Positions 1 through 8,976 of a stretch of DNA of 64,000 nucleotides are shown one piece after another. Source of the DNA: Salinigranum halophilum (GTDB taxonomy: Archaea > Halobacteriota > Halobacteria > Halobacteriales > Haloferacaceae); assembly GCF_007004735.1 (NCBI RefSeq), contig NZ_ML660182.1, forward strand, positions 796,122-860,121, read 5' to 3'. Each line of letters opens with the position of its first letter. Position 1 is the first letter of the stretch. Both the position numbers and the translations under genes were made by a program. The notes below the pieces were generated by a model. That model was given only the letters and a program-made list of their open reading frames with translations, was not told the DNA's origin and ran no database searches.

Positions 1-855
1 GTGTTCTTCTCGGTGCCGCTCGCGCTCCCGACGAGGGAACACTTCGAGGCCATCACCGGCTACGCGAAGTACTCGTGGCTGAGCAATCTGAGCAACCGTG
101 CGTTCGCGTCGATGGACACCCTCGTCCTCGGGCTGTTCGTCGCCGACGGGCTCATCGGGGTGTACGAGGTGGCGTGGAACCTCGCGTCGGTTCTCGCCGT
201 GTTCGGCGTCGCCATCGGGACGGCGATGTTCCCGGCGATGAGCGAACTCTCGAGCGAGGGGAACCTCGAGGAGGTCCGGTACCTGTTCTCGGACTCGATG
301 TCGTTCACCGGACTGCTCCTCATCCCGGGGCTCGTCGGCGCGGCGCTCGTCGGCGACCTCGTCTTGACGCTGTACGGGCAGTCGTTCTCACGCGGCCATC
401 TCGTCTTGGTCGTCCTGACGTTCTCCCGGACGGTGTACGCGTACGAGTTCCAGATCGTCAACACACTGAACGCACTCGACCGGCCCGACCGCGCGTTCCG
501 TATCGACGGTGTGTTCATCACGGTGAACGTCGCGCTCAACCTCGTCCTCGTCTGGCAGTTCGGCTGGGTCGGTGCCGCCGCGGCGACCGCTGTCTCGGCC
601 GTCGTCGCCCTCGCGCTCGGACACCGTGCGGTGCAGGACGTCGTCGGGGTGCAGTTGCCACTGGACGAGATCGGACGCCAGCTGCTCGCCGCGGTCGTCA
701 TGGGGCTCGTCGTGGCCGGGGGGCGATACCTCCTCGCCCCGACGCTCGTGACTGGCGTCGTCCTCGTCGTTGTCGGCGGGGTCGTCTACTTCGCCGCGCT
801 GACGGGGCTCTCGGTTCGGTTCCGGGAGGTCGTCGTCGACAACGTTCCCTTCTGA
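1..855 (+). CDS. Lipopolysaccharide/oligosaccharide flippase, C-terminal part (MATE-like, AglR-type position)
   Basis: The 284 visible residues form a chain of hydrophobic helices like the C-terminal half of the polysaccharide (MATE-like) flippase family, which moves lipid-linked sugars across the membrane. The reading frame is open to the window edge and the GTG at base 1 is probably internal, because the family is usually 450-500 residues long. In the haloarchaeal agl cluster a protein of this kind (AglR) is needed to deliver dolichol-linked sugar to the outer face, and this gene lies close to aglM and aglB. It converges on the sulfoquinovose synthase gene with only 14 bp between stops. The exact substrate is inferred from position only. 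Confidence 0.8.
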   Translation: MFFSVPLALPTREHFEAITGYAKYSWLSNLSNRAFASMDTLVLGLFVADGLIGVYEVAWNLASVLAVFGVAIGTAMFPAMSELSSEGNLEEVRYLFSDSMSFTGLLLIPGLVGAALVGDLVLTLYGQSFSRGHLVLVVLTFSRTVYAYEFQIVNTLNALDRPDRAFRIDGVFITVNVALNLVLVWQFGWVGAAAATAVSAVVALALGHRAVQDVVGVQLPLDEIGRQLLAAVVMGLVVAGGRYLLAPTLVTGVVLVVVGGVVYFAALTGLSVRFREVVVDNVPF

Positions 856-869
856 CCGGCAGCGGACGG

Positions 870-2021
870 TTACTCGTCGACGAGCACGCCCGGGAGGAAG
901 CGGTCCTCGTGGGCCTCGATGCGGTCGCGGTGGTCGACGAGCGAGCCGAACACGTCGTGGATGCCGTCTTCGAGCGTCTGGCGCTGTCCGCCGACGAGGT
1001 CGATGAACCGGTCGTTGTCGATCTCCATCTTGTGGCTCTCGTCCTCGTCGCGCGGGTTCTCGTAGTGTTTCACCTCGGCGTCGATGCCGTACTCAGCGGC
1101 GACGTCGGCGATCGTCTCGGCGAGTTCCACGATGGCGACGGGTCGCGTGACCTGGTTGTACACGTCGACCGTCCCTGACTCGCCGGCGTGTCCCCGCTCG
1201 GTGAGGCGGACGAGGCTCTCGACGGTGTCTTCGAGGCTCACCATCGGTTTCCGCTGTTCGCCCTTACCGTACACCGTGATGGGGTAGCCGGCCACCGCCT
1301 GTGCACAGAACCGGTTGACGACGGTGCCGAAGTAGTAGTCGAAGTCGAACCGCGTCTCCAGCCCGGTGTCGTCGGTCTCGGGCGTGCGCGTCCCGTAGAC
1401 GATGGCGGTCCGAACGTCGCTGACGTCGAGGTCGAAGTCGGCGGCGGCGAGGCGCATGTTGCCCGCGTCGAACGCCTTTGTCTGGTGGTACCAGCTCCCA
1501 CCCATCGCGGGGAACGGAACGTGGTCGCGCTCGCCGTCGTTCTCCATCACCGCGCCGCCCTCGGGAATCGGGAAGCCGGGTGCGCCGTAGACGCCGGTGG
1601 TCGTCGTCTCGACGAAGTGCGTATCGTCCAGTCCGGCCTCGTGCAGGCCGTGGAGGAGGTTCAGTGCACACGAGACGTTGTTTCGCTGGGTGTACAGCGC
1701 CCGTTCGCCGTTGATACCCGCGTAGGGGGCGCTCGGCTGTGCCGCGAGGTGGAGCACGGTGTCGGGTTCGTGCACGTCGAGCAAGCCGGCCACGACGTCG
1801 CGGTCGGCGAGGTCGCCCTCGACGAAGCTCAGGTTCTCTCTCGCCGCGAACCGGTCGGCGGGCGAGTCGACCGGGACGGCAGAGACGCTTCCGACCTGTT
1901 CGACCCACTCACGCCGGCCGAGGTTGTCGACGCAGACGACGCGTTCGTCCAGCTGGTCCGCGAGTCGGAGCGCCGTCGGCCACCCGACGTAGCCGTCCGC
2001 TCCGGTGAGAAGTACGGTCAT
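870..2021 (-). CDS. UDP-sulfoquinovose synthase-like NAD-dependent epimerase (SQD1/Agl3 type)
   Basis: This is an extended short-chain dehydrogenase of 383 residues. It has an N-terminal nucleotide-binding motif (LLTGADGYVGWP), a Tyr-xxx-Lys catalytic pair (WYHQTK) and a TTTTGVYG segment. Several segments match plant SQD1 rather than ordinary UDP-glucose epimerases: NRFCAQAVAGYPITVYGKG, the following dimer/active-site region, and NPRDEDESH near the C-terminus. SQD1 and Sulfolobus Agl3 make UDP-sulfoquinovose from UDP-glucose and sulfite. The ATG at 2021 is preferred over an upstream TTG because a TATA-like box lies 22-29 bp upstream. The gene follows a glycosyltransferase on the same strand, so sulfoquinovose may be a glycan or lipid sugar here. 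The family call is firm; the exact product is inferred. Confidence 0.82.
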   Translation of the reverse strand: MTVLLTGADGYVGWPTALRLADQLDERVVCVDNLGRREWVEQVGSVSAVPVDSPADRFAARENLSFVEGDLADRDVVAGLLDVHEPDTVLHLAAQPSAPYAGINGERALYTQRNNVSCALNLLHGLHEAGLDDTHFVETTTTGVYGAPGFPIPEGGAVMENDGERDHVPFPAMGGSWYHQTKAFDAGNMRLAAADFDLDVSDVRTAIVYGTRTPETDDTGLETRFDFDYYFGTVVNRFCAQAVAGYPITVYGKGEQRKPMVSLEDTVESLVRLTERGHAGESGTVDVYNQVTRPVAIVELAETIADVAAEYGIDAEVKHYENPRDEDESHKMEIDNDRFIDLVGGQRQTLEDGIHDVFGSLVDHRDRIEAHEDRFLPGVLVDE

Positions 2022-2041
2022 ACGCAAGCATCCCCGATGGG

Positions 2042-2050
2042 GATATTAAG
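2042..2050 (-). promoter_or_regulatory. TATA-like box of the sulfoquinovose synthase gene
   Basis: Read on the minus strand this is CTTAATATC, 21-29 bp ahead of the ATG at 2021, as expected for a leaderless haloarchaeal transcript. It overlaps the stop codon of the preceding glycosyltransferase gene, so the synthase can be transcribed on its own as well as by read-through. Confidence 0.5.
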
Positions 2051-2996
2051 TATGTTGCTCTGGTGAACGGTCAGCACGCCAGCGGTCGACGGTGGCGAAG
2101 GCGAAACCGAGGCCCACCGTCGCCGTGAGGGCGACGAGGAACCCCAACTGGAGCGCACTCGCCGCGGTCCGTTCGGTGACGACCGCCCGGAGACGAGCGG
2201 GGACGAACGCGAACAGCAGCTGCCGCAGGAACGCACTCTCTTCCCCGCCGTCCTCGTCCGGAAGGATGTCGGCCATCACCCGCTTCGAGTAGCCCTGCCA
2301 GAATGCGCGCTCCAGCAGCCACTTTGGCTTCGTCCGGTAGTCGAACACCTTGTGTTCTACCACCGCCTCGGGGTCGTACCACACACCCTCCCCGTACCGC
2401 GTTCGCATCCGCGCGGCGAACTCCGTCTCCTCCCCCTGGAGGTTCTGCTCGCCCGCGCGACCGAGGTCCGTCTCGAACCCACCCAGTTCCTCGAAGACCT
2501 CCTTCCGAAAGGAGATGTTCGACCCGAACGTGTTTCTGACTTCGCACTCCTCGAGGGGGAATCCCCGGTGAGTGACGCCGACGAGCCAGTAGAACTCCGC
2601 GGGGAGGAACGTCGGCTTGCCCGCGACCCACCGGCCGGTCATCCGGCCGCCGGCGGCGACGGCGTCGTGTCGTTCGTAGAGGGAGACGAGTCGTTCGACC
2701 CACTCCGGGTGTGCGACAGCGTCGTCGTCGAGGAAGGCGACGACGTCGCCCGACGCTCGTTCGACACCGACGTTTCGACTCGCCGACAGGCCCAGGTTCT
2801 CGTCGTTGCAGTGGACGACCACGTCGTCGTGACGCCCGTATCGGTCGCGGACGCGCTCGAAGAGGGACTCGTCACCGTCGACGACGACGACGACCTCGAC
2901 GTCGTCGTACGTCCCCGCGAGGACGCTGTTGACCGCGTCGACGAAGTGGTCGAACACGTCGGGTGCGTACGTGCAGATGACGACGGAGACCTTCAC
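2046..2996 (-). CDS. GT2-family glycosyltransferase with C-terminal membrane segment
   Basis: The 316-residue protein begins with the GT-A fold signature VSVVICTYAPD, carries a metal/nucleotide-sugar binding acidic motif FLDDDA near residue 90, and a later GEETEFAARM segment typical of GT2 enzymes. One hydrophobic stretch near the C-terminus (LQLGFLVALTATVGLGFAFA) should anchor it in the membrane. I chose the GTG start at 2996 because it begins the conserved strand and an AT-rich box (CTATTTC, 3022-3029 on the minus strand) lies 26-33 bp upstream; longer in-frame extensions read as low-complexity. It is divergent from aglM and upstream of the SQD1-like gene. It resembles AglE/AglG/AglI-type enzymes that extend the dolichol-linked glycan, but which sugar it adds cannot be told. 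Confidence 0.82.
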   Translation of the reverse strand: MKVSVVICTYAPDVFDHFVDAVNSVLAGTYDDVEVVVVVDGDESLFERVRDRYGRHDDVVVHCNDENLGLSASRNVGVERASGDVVAFLDDDAVAHPEWVERLVSLYERHDAVAAGGRMTGRWVAGKPTFLPAEFYWLVGVTHRGFPLEECEVRNTFGSNISFRKEVFEELGGFETDLGRAGEQNLQGEETEFAARMRTRYGEGVWYDPEAVVEHKVFDYRTKPKWLLERAFWQGYSKRVMADILPDEDGGEESAFLRQLLFAFVPARLRAVVTERTAASALQLGFLVALTATVGLGFAFATVDRWRADRSPEQHT

Positions 2997-3112
2997 TGGA
3001 GGGTGATATCGACCCGGCGAAATAGCTCTTCTCGTCTCCGTCGTGCTCGGAGCTGTCGCGTGGTGGCTTCTCTCACACACCCTTTTTGCCGCCGCCCGAC
3101 AGTCAGAGAACC
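2997..3112. promoter_or_regulatory. Divergent promoter region, glycosyltransferase / aglM
   Basis: This 116 bp gap lies between divergent starts. On the minus strand an AT box at 3022-3029 serves the glycosyltransferase. On the plus strand a T-run (CCTTTTTGC, 3081-3089) lies 24-32 bp upstream of the aglM ATG. No clear operator was seen. Confidence 0.45.
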
Positions 3113-4417
3113 ATGGATATCAGCGTCATCGGGAGCGGGTACGTCGGCACGACGCTCGCAGCCTGTCTCGCGGAACTGGGCCACGACGTCGTCAACGTCG
3201 ACATCGACGAGGAGGTCGTCGCGACGCTCACCCGCGGCGAACCGCCCATCCACGAGGAACACCTCCCGGAACTGGTCTCACGGCACGTCTTAGAAACAGA
3301 GCGCCTCAGCGCGACGACCGACTACACGGCCGTCCTCGACACGGAAGCGACGTTCGTCGCGCTGCCGACGCCCTCTCGTGAGGACGGGAGTATCGACCTC
3401 TCCATCATGGAGGCCGGGGCGGAGCAGTTGGGCGAAACCCTCACGGAGAAAGACGCGTGGCACACGGTCATCGTCAAGAGTACCGTCGTTCCGGGGTCGA
3501 CGCAGGACCTCATCGCGCCGCTCGTCGCCGAGGCGAGCGGGAACGAGCTGGGCGAGGAGGTCGGCGTCGGGATGAACCCCGAGTTCCTGCGCGAGGGGAC
3601 CGCCGTGATGGACTTCATGGAGCCGGACAAGGTAGTGCTGGGCGCGGACGACGACCGGACGCTCGCCGTCCAGCGGCGTGTCTACGAGCCCCTCACCGAC
3701 CGGTACGACACCAGCGTCGTCGAGACCGGCACCAGAGAGGCGGAGATGATGAAGTACGCGAACAACGCGTTCCTCGCGGCAAAAGTGTCACTCATCAACG
3801 ATTTGGGGAACATCTGCAAGGAACTCGGCGTCGACACCTACGAGATCGCCGACGCGATGGGGCTGGACGACCGCATCACGCGGTCGTTCCTCGACTCCGG
3901 GTTGGGATGGGGCGGCTCGTGCTTCCCGAAGGACGTCGCGGCCATCATCGCGGCGGCCCGTGCCGAGGGGTACGAACCCCCGATGCTGACGGCCGCGGTC
4001 GAGGTGAACGAGATGATGCCCGAGCGGCTCCTCGGTCTGTTGGACGACCATCTCGACGTCACCGGCAAGCGCGTGGCACTGCTCGGCCTGTCGTTCAAAC
4101 CCGGTACCGACGACGTCCGAGAGACGCGCTCGGCACCGCTCCTGCGCGGGCTCGCGGAACGGGGAGCCGACGTCGTCGCCCACGACCCGGCGGCCGTCGA
4201 GACGATGCGGAAGGCGTACCCCGACCTCGAGTTCGCCGTCGCCGACAGTCCCGAAGAAGCGCTCGACGGTGCGTACGCGTGTCTCGTCGCGACGGACTGG
4301 CCCGAGTACGCCGACCTCGACGCGGCGTTCGACGCGATGGCACACCCGCTCGTCCTCGACGGGAGACACTGTATCGAGCCGCGCGAGGGACTCGTCTACG
4401 AAGGGCTGACCTGGTAG
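3113..4417 (+). CDS. aglM: UDP-glucose 6-dehydrogenase
   Basis: The enzyme (434 residues) oxidises UDP-glucose to UDP-glucuronic acid with two NAD+, supplying uronic acid for the N-linked glycan. Visible features in order: the NAD-binding motif VIGSGYVGTTLAA near the N-terminus, the central UDP-Glc/GDP-Man dehydrogenase region with EMMKYANNAFLAAK, the catalytic cysteine in GWGGSCFPKDVAA (Cys270), and a C-terminal domain with GLSFKPGTDDVRETRS. Length is normal for the family. The ATG at 3113 starts immediately before the Rossmann strand. It lies upstream of aglB in the same direction, with 141 bp between them that contain a separate promoter. Confidence 0.93.
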   Translation: MDISVIGSGYVGTTLAACLAELGHDVVNVDIDEEVVATLTRGEPPIHEEHLPELVSRHVLETERLSATTDYTAVLDTEATFVALPTPSREDGSIDLSIMEAGAEQLGETLTEKDAWHTVIVKSTVVPGSTQDLIAPLVAEASGNELGEEVGVGMNPEFLREGTAVMDFMEPDKVVLGADDDRTLAVQRRVYEPLTDRYDTSVVETGTREAEMMKYANNAFLAAKVSLINDLGNICKELGVDTYEIADAMGLDDRITRSFLDSGLGWGGSCFPKDVAAIIAAARAEGYEPPMLTAAVEVNEMMPERLLGLLDDHLDVTGKRVALLGLSFKPGTDDVRETRSAPLLRGLAERGADVVAHDPAAVETMRKAYPDLEFAVADSPEEALDGAYACLVATDWPEYADLDAAFDAMAHPLVLDGRHCIEPREGLVYEGLTW

Positions 4418-4526
4418 GGCGGGTCGACCCCCGGCCTGGACGTGACGGGCGAGACCGGTACAGCGGATGTGTGGCGATGACACGCTCACCCGCGTGAGTA
4501 CGCCGTTTCGGACATCGTTTCACAAG

Positions 4527-4534
4527 GCTTATGC
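4527..4534 (+). promoter_or_regulatory. TATA-like box of aglB
   Basis: GCTTATGC lies 25-32 bp ahead of the aglB ATG. It suggests that aglB has its own short-leader transcript in addition to any read-through from aglM. Confidence 0.45.
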
Positions 4535-4558
4535 GCGAGATGGCGGTCCACACGAACA

Positions 4559-7500
4559 ATGAGTCAGCGTAGCGAGCGTGCCGAGGACGACGGCGGATCC
4601 GTCCTCGACATCTTCGAAGACTGGTTCCACGTCCCCGCCCTCCTGGTGGCGATGGCCTTCATGGTAGGCCTCCGCCTCCAGGAACTGGACTCGTTCACAC
4701 GGGGGGGAACCGTCTACTTCTCCGGAAACGACGCATGGTATCACCTCCGCGAGGTGAACTACACGGTTCGGAACTGGCCGACGACGATGCCGTTCGACCC
4801 CTGGACGTACTTCCCGTTCGGGACGAGTGTCGGCCAGTTCGGGACGCTGTACGACCAGCTCGTCGCGACGGGCGCGCTCGTCATCGGTCTCGGGGCACCG
4901 AGCGACTCGCAGGTCTCGATGGCCCTGCTCGTCGCGCCGACGGTGTTCGGTGCGCTTGCGGCCGTCCCGACGTACTACCTCGGGAAGCGCCTCGGCGGAC
5001 GCGTCGGCGGGCTGTTCGGCGTGGTCGTCCTCGCCCTCCTGCCGGGGACGTTCCTCCAGCGGACCCTGGTCGGATTCGCCGACCACAACGGGGCCGAGCC
5101 GTTCTTCCAGGCGCTCGCCGTGCTCGGCATCGTCGTCGCGCTGTCCGTCGCCGAGCGCGAGTTGCCCGTCTGGGAACTCGTGACGGACGGCGAGTGGGAC
5201 GCGCTCCGACGGCCCACGGCGTACGCCGCGCTCGGCGGCCTCGCGCTCGCCGCCTACATGTGGGTGTGGCCGCCGGGCGTGCTGCTCGTCGGCGTCTTCG
5301 GCGTGTTCACGCTGGTGAAGCTCTCGAGTCGCGTCGTCGCCGGCGAGACGCCCGAACCAGTCGCGTACGCCGTGGCCGTCATCGGCGTCGTCACGGCCCT
5401 GTTGATGCTCGTACAGGTCGACGTCGTGGGCTTTTCCGTCACCGACTTCTCGCTCCTGCAGGTCGTCGCACCCCTCGGCGTGGGTGCCGCCGCCGTCTTC
5501 TTGGGCTGGCTCGCGCGCCAGTGGGAGACGCGCGACGTCGACACGTCGCTGTACCCGGTCGCGGTGCTCGGCATCGTGGTCGTCGGGGCCGGAATCGTCG
5601 CCGTCGCCCTCCCCTCGGTGCTCTCGTTGGTCCAGACGAACCTCCTCCGCATCGTCGGGTTCTCACAGGGTGCGGCCGCCCGGACCATCGGCGAGGCACA
5701 GCCGTTCTTGAGCCCGAGCCTCCTCCAGCAACAGGGGGTGGACGCGACGGGACGACTCCTCCTCGAGTACGGCTTCACCCTCTTCACCGGCGTCGCCGCT
5801 GCCGTCTGGTTCCTCGCGAAGCCGCTGGTCGACGAGGGCGAGACGCGCCACCTCGCGTACGTCCTCGGGTCACTCGTCGTCGTCGCGCTCGTCTTCCTCG
5901 TCCCGAGCCTCTTCGGAGCCATCGGCGGTGTCGTCGGCCTGAACGCACAGGTCACGAGCCTCGTCGTCGTGGCGGCACTCATCGTCGGTGCGGCGCTCCT
6001 CACCGACTACGACTCCGAGCACCTGTTCGTCGTCGTCTGGGCCGTCTTCATCACGGCCGCCGCGTTCACGCAGGTGCGGTTCAACTACTACCTCGCCGTC
6101 GTCGTGGCGGTGATGAACGCCTACCTCGTCGGCGAACTCCTGCGGTACATCGACCTCCGCTCGGTCCCCGAGTCGCTCTCGGACGTCAAGGCCTGGCAGG
6201 TCATCACCGTCGCCGTCGTGATTATGCTCGTGCTCGCGCCGGTGCTCGTCGTCCCGCTGAACGTGCGGAACACCGGTAACCCGTCGGTCGACGGCAGCCA
6301 GACCGCGTGGCAGACCGCCCAGCAGAACGGCCCGGGCAACGTCGTCCAGTGGGACGACAGCCTGCGGTGGATGGCCAACGAGACGCCCGCGGAGGGCACG
6401 TTCGGCGGCGCGTCCAACGAGATGGCGTACTACGGGACGTACGACCGAACCGACGACTTCGCGTACCCCGACGGGAGCTACGGGGTCCAGTCGTGGTGGG
6501 ACTACGGGCACTGGATAACGGTCCGCGGTGAGCGTATCCCGAACGCCAACCCGTTCCAGGAGGGCGCCACCGAGGCGGCGAACTACCTGCTCGCCCCCTC
6601 CGAAGACCAGGCCGAATCGGTGCTGGCCCGACAGAGCCAGGAGGGCAACGAGACGCGGTACGTGATGGTCGACTGGCAGATGGCCTCGCCCAACTCGAAG
6701 TTCGGCGCGCCCATCGTCTTCTACGACGAGGAGAACGTCACCCAAGAGGAGTTCTTCCAGCCGATGTACACCCAGAACTTCCGGGGGAGTCTCGTCGTCC
6801 GCGAGCAGCGGTACTACGAGAGTCAGATGGTCCGCCTCTACCACTACCACGGCAGCGCCGTCGAGCCGCGACCGGTCGTCGTCGACTGGGAGACGCGACA
6901 GGCCGAGACGCAGGCCGGCGACAGCGTCAGCGTCCGGACGTTCCCGAGCAACCGGACGGACGCCGTCCGTGAGTTCCAGAACATGAGCGCCGCGCGGGCC
7001 TACGTCGAACGGGACGGCACCGCACAGCTCGGTGGTATCGGTGCGGTTCCCGCCGAGCGGGTCTCCGCGCTCGAACACTACCGCCTCGTGCGGACGAGCA
7101 ACCGGTCGGCGTTCAGCGCCGCGTCGTACCAGCGTGAGTTCCTCTTGGCCCAGCAGCTGACGGGCTTCCCGGCGACTCGCATGTTCGTCACGAACCCCTC
7201 GTGGCTGAAGACGTTCGAGCGGGTGCCCGGCGCACGCATCGAGGGGAGCGGCGCTCCCGCCAACACGACGGTGACCGCCGAAGTCGACATGCGCGCCCCG
7301 GTCGGGAACTACACCTTCACCTACCGCCAGCAGGCGCGGACGAACGCTGACGGGGAGTTCACGATGACCCTCCCCTACTCGACGACCGGCTACGACCAGT
7401 ACGGTCCCGAGAACGGCTACACGAACGTGAGCGTCCGTGCGGTGGGGCCGTACAACATCTCGACCCCGAGCACACTCGTCCAGCTCAACGAGTCGGCCGG

Positions 7501-7771
7501 CGTCGAGGAGTACGCGGCGACGGTCGACGTCCCCGAGGGACAGGTCAACGGTGACCAGTCGGGCACGGTCGAGGTCACGCTCGAACGACGGACCTCGGAG
7601 CTGACGCTCGGCGACACCGACGGTGAGAGCCAGATCGACACGGCGTCGACCGCTCCGGACGACGACGCGTCTTCGGCTGACAGGTCGACGGACGCGACTG
7701 CCGACCTCGCGGTCGGCCAGTCGCTCGACGACCCGACAGGGACGGCCGACTATCGCGCTCGCGTGAACTGA
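4559..7771 (+). CDS. aglB: Dolichyl-phosphooligosaccharide-protein oligosaccharyltransferase
   Basis: AglB transfers the lipid-linked glycan onto Asn in N-x-S/T sequons of S-layer and other surface proteins. The 1070-residue protein has an N-terminal multi-helix membrane domain followed by a large extracellular domain. The first acidic catalytic motif is GNDAWYH (Asp58), the second is DHNGAE (Asp175, Glu180), and the acceptor-binding motif WWDYG lies at residues 646-650. The last 60 or so residues are a Ser/Thr/Asp-rich tail after a beta-rich region. Length fits haloarchaeal AglB, longer than bacterial PglB. The stop codon is 6 bp from the DUF368 gene, so the two are very likely co-transcribed. 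Confidence 0.95.
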   Translation: MSQRSERAEDDGGSVLDIFEDWFHVPALLVAMAFMVGLRLQELDSFTRGGTVYFSGNDAWYHLREVNYTVRNWPTTMPFDPWTYFPFGTSVGQFGTLYDQLVATGALVIGLGAPSDSQVSMALLVAPTVFGALAAVPTYYLGKRLGGRVGGLFGVVVLALLPGTFLQRTLVGFADHNGAEPFFQALAVLGIVVALSVAERELPVWELVTDGEWDALRRPTAYAALGGLALAAYMWVWPPGVLLVGVFGVFTLVKLSSRVVAGETPEPVAYAVAVIGVVTALLMLVQVDVVGFSVTDFSLLQVVAPLGVGAAAVFLGWLARQWETRDVDTSLYPVAVLGIVVVGAGIVAVALPSVLSLVQTNLLRIVGFSQGAAARTIGEAQPFLSPSLLQQQGVDATGRLLLEYGFTLFTGVAAAVWFLAKPLVDEGETRHLAYVLGSLVVVALVFLVPSLFGAIGGVVGLNAQVTSLVVVAALIVGAALLTDYDSEHLFVVVWAVFITAAAFTQVRFNYYLAVVVAVMNAYLVGELLRYIDLRSVPESLSDVKAWQVITVAVVIMLVLAPVLVVPLNVRNTGNPSVDGSQTAWQTAQQNGPGNVVQWDDSLRWMANETPAEGTFGGASNEMAYYGTYDRTDDFAYPDGSYGVQSWWDYGHWITVRGERIPNANPFQEGATEAANYLLAPSEDQAESVLARQSQEGNETRYVMVDWQMASPNSKFGAPIVFYDEENVTQEEFFQPMYTQNFRGSLVVREQRYYESQMVRLYHYHGSAVEPRPVVVDWETRQAETQAGDSVSVRTFPSNRTDAVREFQNMSAARAYVERDGTAQLGGIGAVPAERVSALEHYRLVRTSNRSAFSAASYQREFLLAQQLTGFPATRMFVTNPSWLKTFERVPGARIEGSGAPANTTVTAEVDMRAPVGNYTFTYRQQARTNADGEFTMTLPYSTTGYDQYGPENGYTNVSVRAVGPYNISTPSTLVQLNESAGVEEYAATVDVPEGQVNGDQSGTVEVTLERRTSELTLGDTDGESQIDTASTAPDDDASSADRSTDATADLAVGQSLDDPTGTADYRARVN

Positions 7772-7777
7772 TTCGCG

Positions 7778-8755
7778 ATGGACCGACGCACTGCTGCGCT
7801 GGGGTGGCTCATCGTCTACGCGAAGGGGGTCTGTATGGGGACCGCCGACGCGGTCCCCGGGGTCTCGGGCGGGACCATCGCGCTCGTCACCGGTATCTAC
7901 GAGCGGCTCATCGGTGCCATCACCGGAGTCTCGCCGGGGCGGCTTCGCTCGCTCGCGAGCGTCGTCGTCCCCGGCGAGGACTCGCGCGAAGCCTGGCAGG
8001 CCGCCGCGGAGATGGACCTGCCGTTCCTCGTCGTGCTGGGCGTCGGCATCGTGACAGCGATCATCACCGTGACGCGGCTCGTCGATACGGCCATCGAGAC
8101 CGTCCCGGTGCTCACCTTCGGGTTCTTCTTCGGGCTCATCGGTGCCTCCGCGGTGGTGCTGTGGAGCGACGTACAGCTGAACACGCGTGGACGCGTCGCG
8201 GCCGCCATCGCGGGGTTCGTCTTCGCGTTCGTCGTCTCCGGCCGGGCCGCGGCGGCGCTCGGTCACCAGTCGGCCGTCGTCTTCGTCGCGGGGCTCATCG
8301 CGGTCAGCGCGCTCGTCCTCCCGGGTATCTCCGGTTCGCTCATCCTCATCCTCATCGGACAGTACGAGTTCATGATCGACACCCTCCGTGAGACGGTCGA
8401 CGGGCTCATCGCCGTCGCGCTCGGCGGAACCGTTCCCGGGCTCACGCCCGCCGTCGTGACTGTCGTGACGTTCGTCTCCGGGGCCGTCGTGGGACTCTTC
8501 ACGACCTCACACGTCGTCCAGTGGGCACTCAGCCGACGTCGGGAGGCGACGCTCGCGTTCCTCGTCAGCCTCATCGTCGGTGCGCTCCGTGCTCCCGTCG
8601 CGGACGTCAGCCGGCGACTCGCCGAGGCGAACCAGGGCTGGACGCCGGAGCTGGTGGGCAGTTTCCTCGCGGCGGCGGTCGTCGGTGGTGCCGTCGTCCT
8701 CCTCATCGAACGAGGTACCTCGATGGGGAGCGTCGGGGAGACCAAGTCCGCCTGA
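7778..8755 (+). CDS. DUF368 membrane protein (PopT-like polyprenyl-phosphate translocase candidate)
   Basis: This 325-residue polytopic membrane protein carries the two related loop motifs that define DUF368: AVPGVSGGTIALVTGIYERL near residue 30 and VLPGISGSLILILIGQYE near residue 190. Bacterial DUF368 proteins have been shown to return undecaprenyl phosphate to the cytoplasmic face. A start 6 bp after the aglB stop points to one operon, so the natural inference is recycling of dolichyl phosphate released after glycan transfer or extension. The ATG at 7778 gives a short positively charged N-terminus before the first helix; an internal ATG at MGTADAV is less likely. Family assignment is strong, function in archaea is inferred. 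Confidence 0.85.
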   Translation: MDRRTAALGWLIVYAKGVCMGTADAVPGVSGGTIALVTGIYERLIGAITGVSPGRLRSLASVVVPGEDSREAWQAAAEMDLPFLVVLGVGIVTAIITVTRLVDTAIETVPVLTFGFFFGLIGASAVVLWSDVQLNTRGRVAAAIAGFVFAFVVSGRAAAALGHQSAVVFVAGLIAVSALVLPGISGSLILILIGQYEFMIDTLRETVDGLIAVALGGTVPGLTPAVVTVVTFVSGAVVGLFTTSHVVQWALSRRREATLAFLVSLIVGALRAPVADVSRRLAEANQGWTPELVGSFLAAAVVGGAVVLLIERGTSMGSVGETKSA

Positions 8756-8783
8756 CCTGTACCTGACGTCGCGTTCCTCTGCG

Positions 8784-8939
8784 TTACTCGCGGGCGACCC
8801 CGATGTTTCGGACCTCGCCGCCGCAGTCGACACACCGCCCGAGCGGGTCGTCGCTCGTCGTCCGCGTGCCACACGAGAGACACTCGTAGTAGCCGTGCTC
8901 GTTCCGGTGTGGGTCGATATCGGCGTTGTGGAGTACCAT
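8784..8939 (-). CDS. Small rubrerythrin-like zinc-ribbon protein
   Basis: The protein has 51 residues and two CxxC knuckles (ECLSCGTRT and GRCVDCGGE) that should bind one Zn or Fe ion, in the manner of the rubrerythrin-like short proteins common in haloarchaea. The ATG at 8939 begins the conserved MVLHNADIDPH segment; upstream in-frame codons look non-coding. It is alone, with an AT-rich region upstream and the DUF368 gene converging downstream 28 bp away. Its function is unknown. Confidence 0.75.
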   Translation of the reverse strand: MVLHNADIDPHRNEHGYYECLSCGTRTTSDDPLGRCVDCGGEVRNIGVARE

Positions 8940-8976
8940 GTGTAACGCTGGCACGACTCGAGGTTTAACGGTTGTC

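Noticed and set aside
5870..8266. 798-codon open frame on the minus strand across aglB and the DUF368 gene
   Set aside because: It is a mirror of two well-supported genes on the plus strand in GC-rich DNA, and its translation is low-complexity Arg/Asp/Glu without a recognisable domain.
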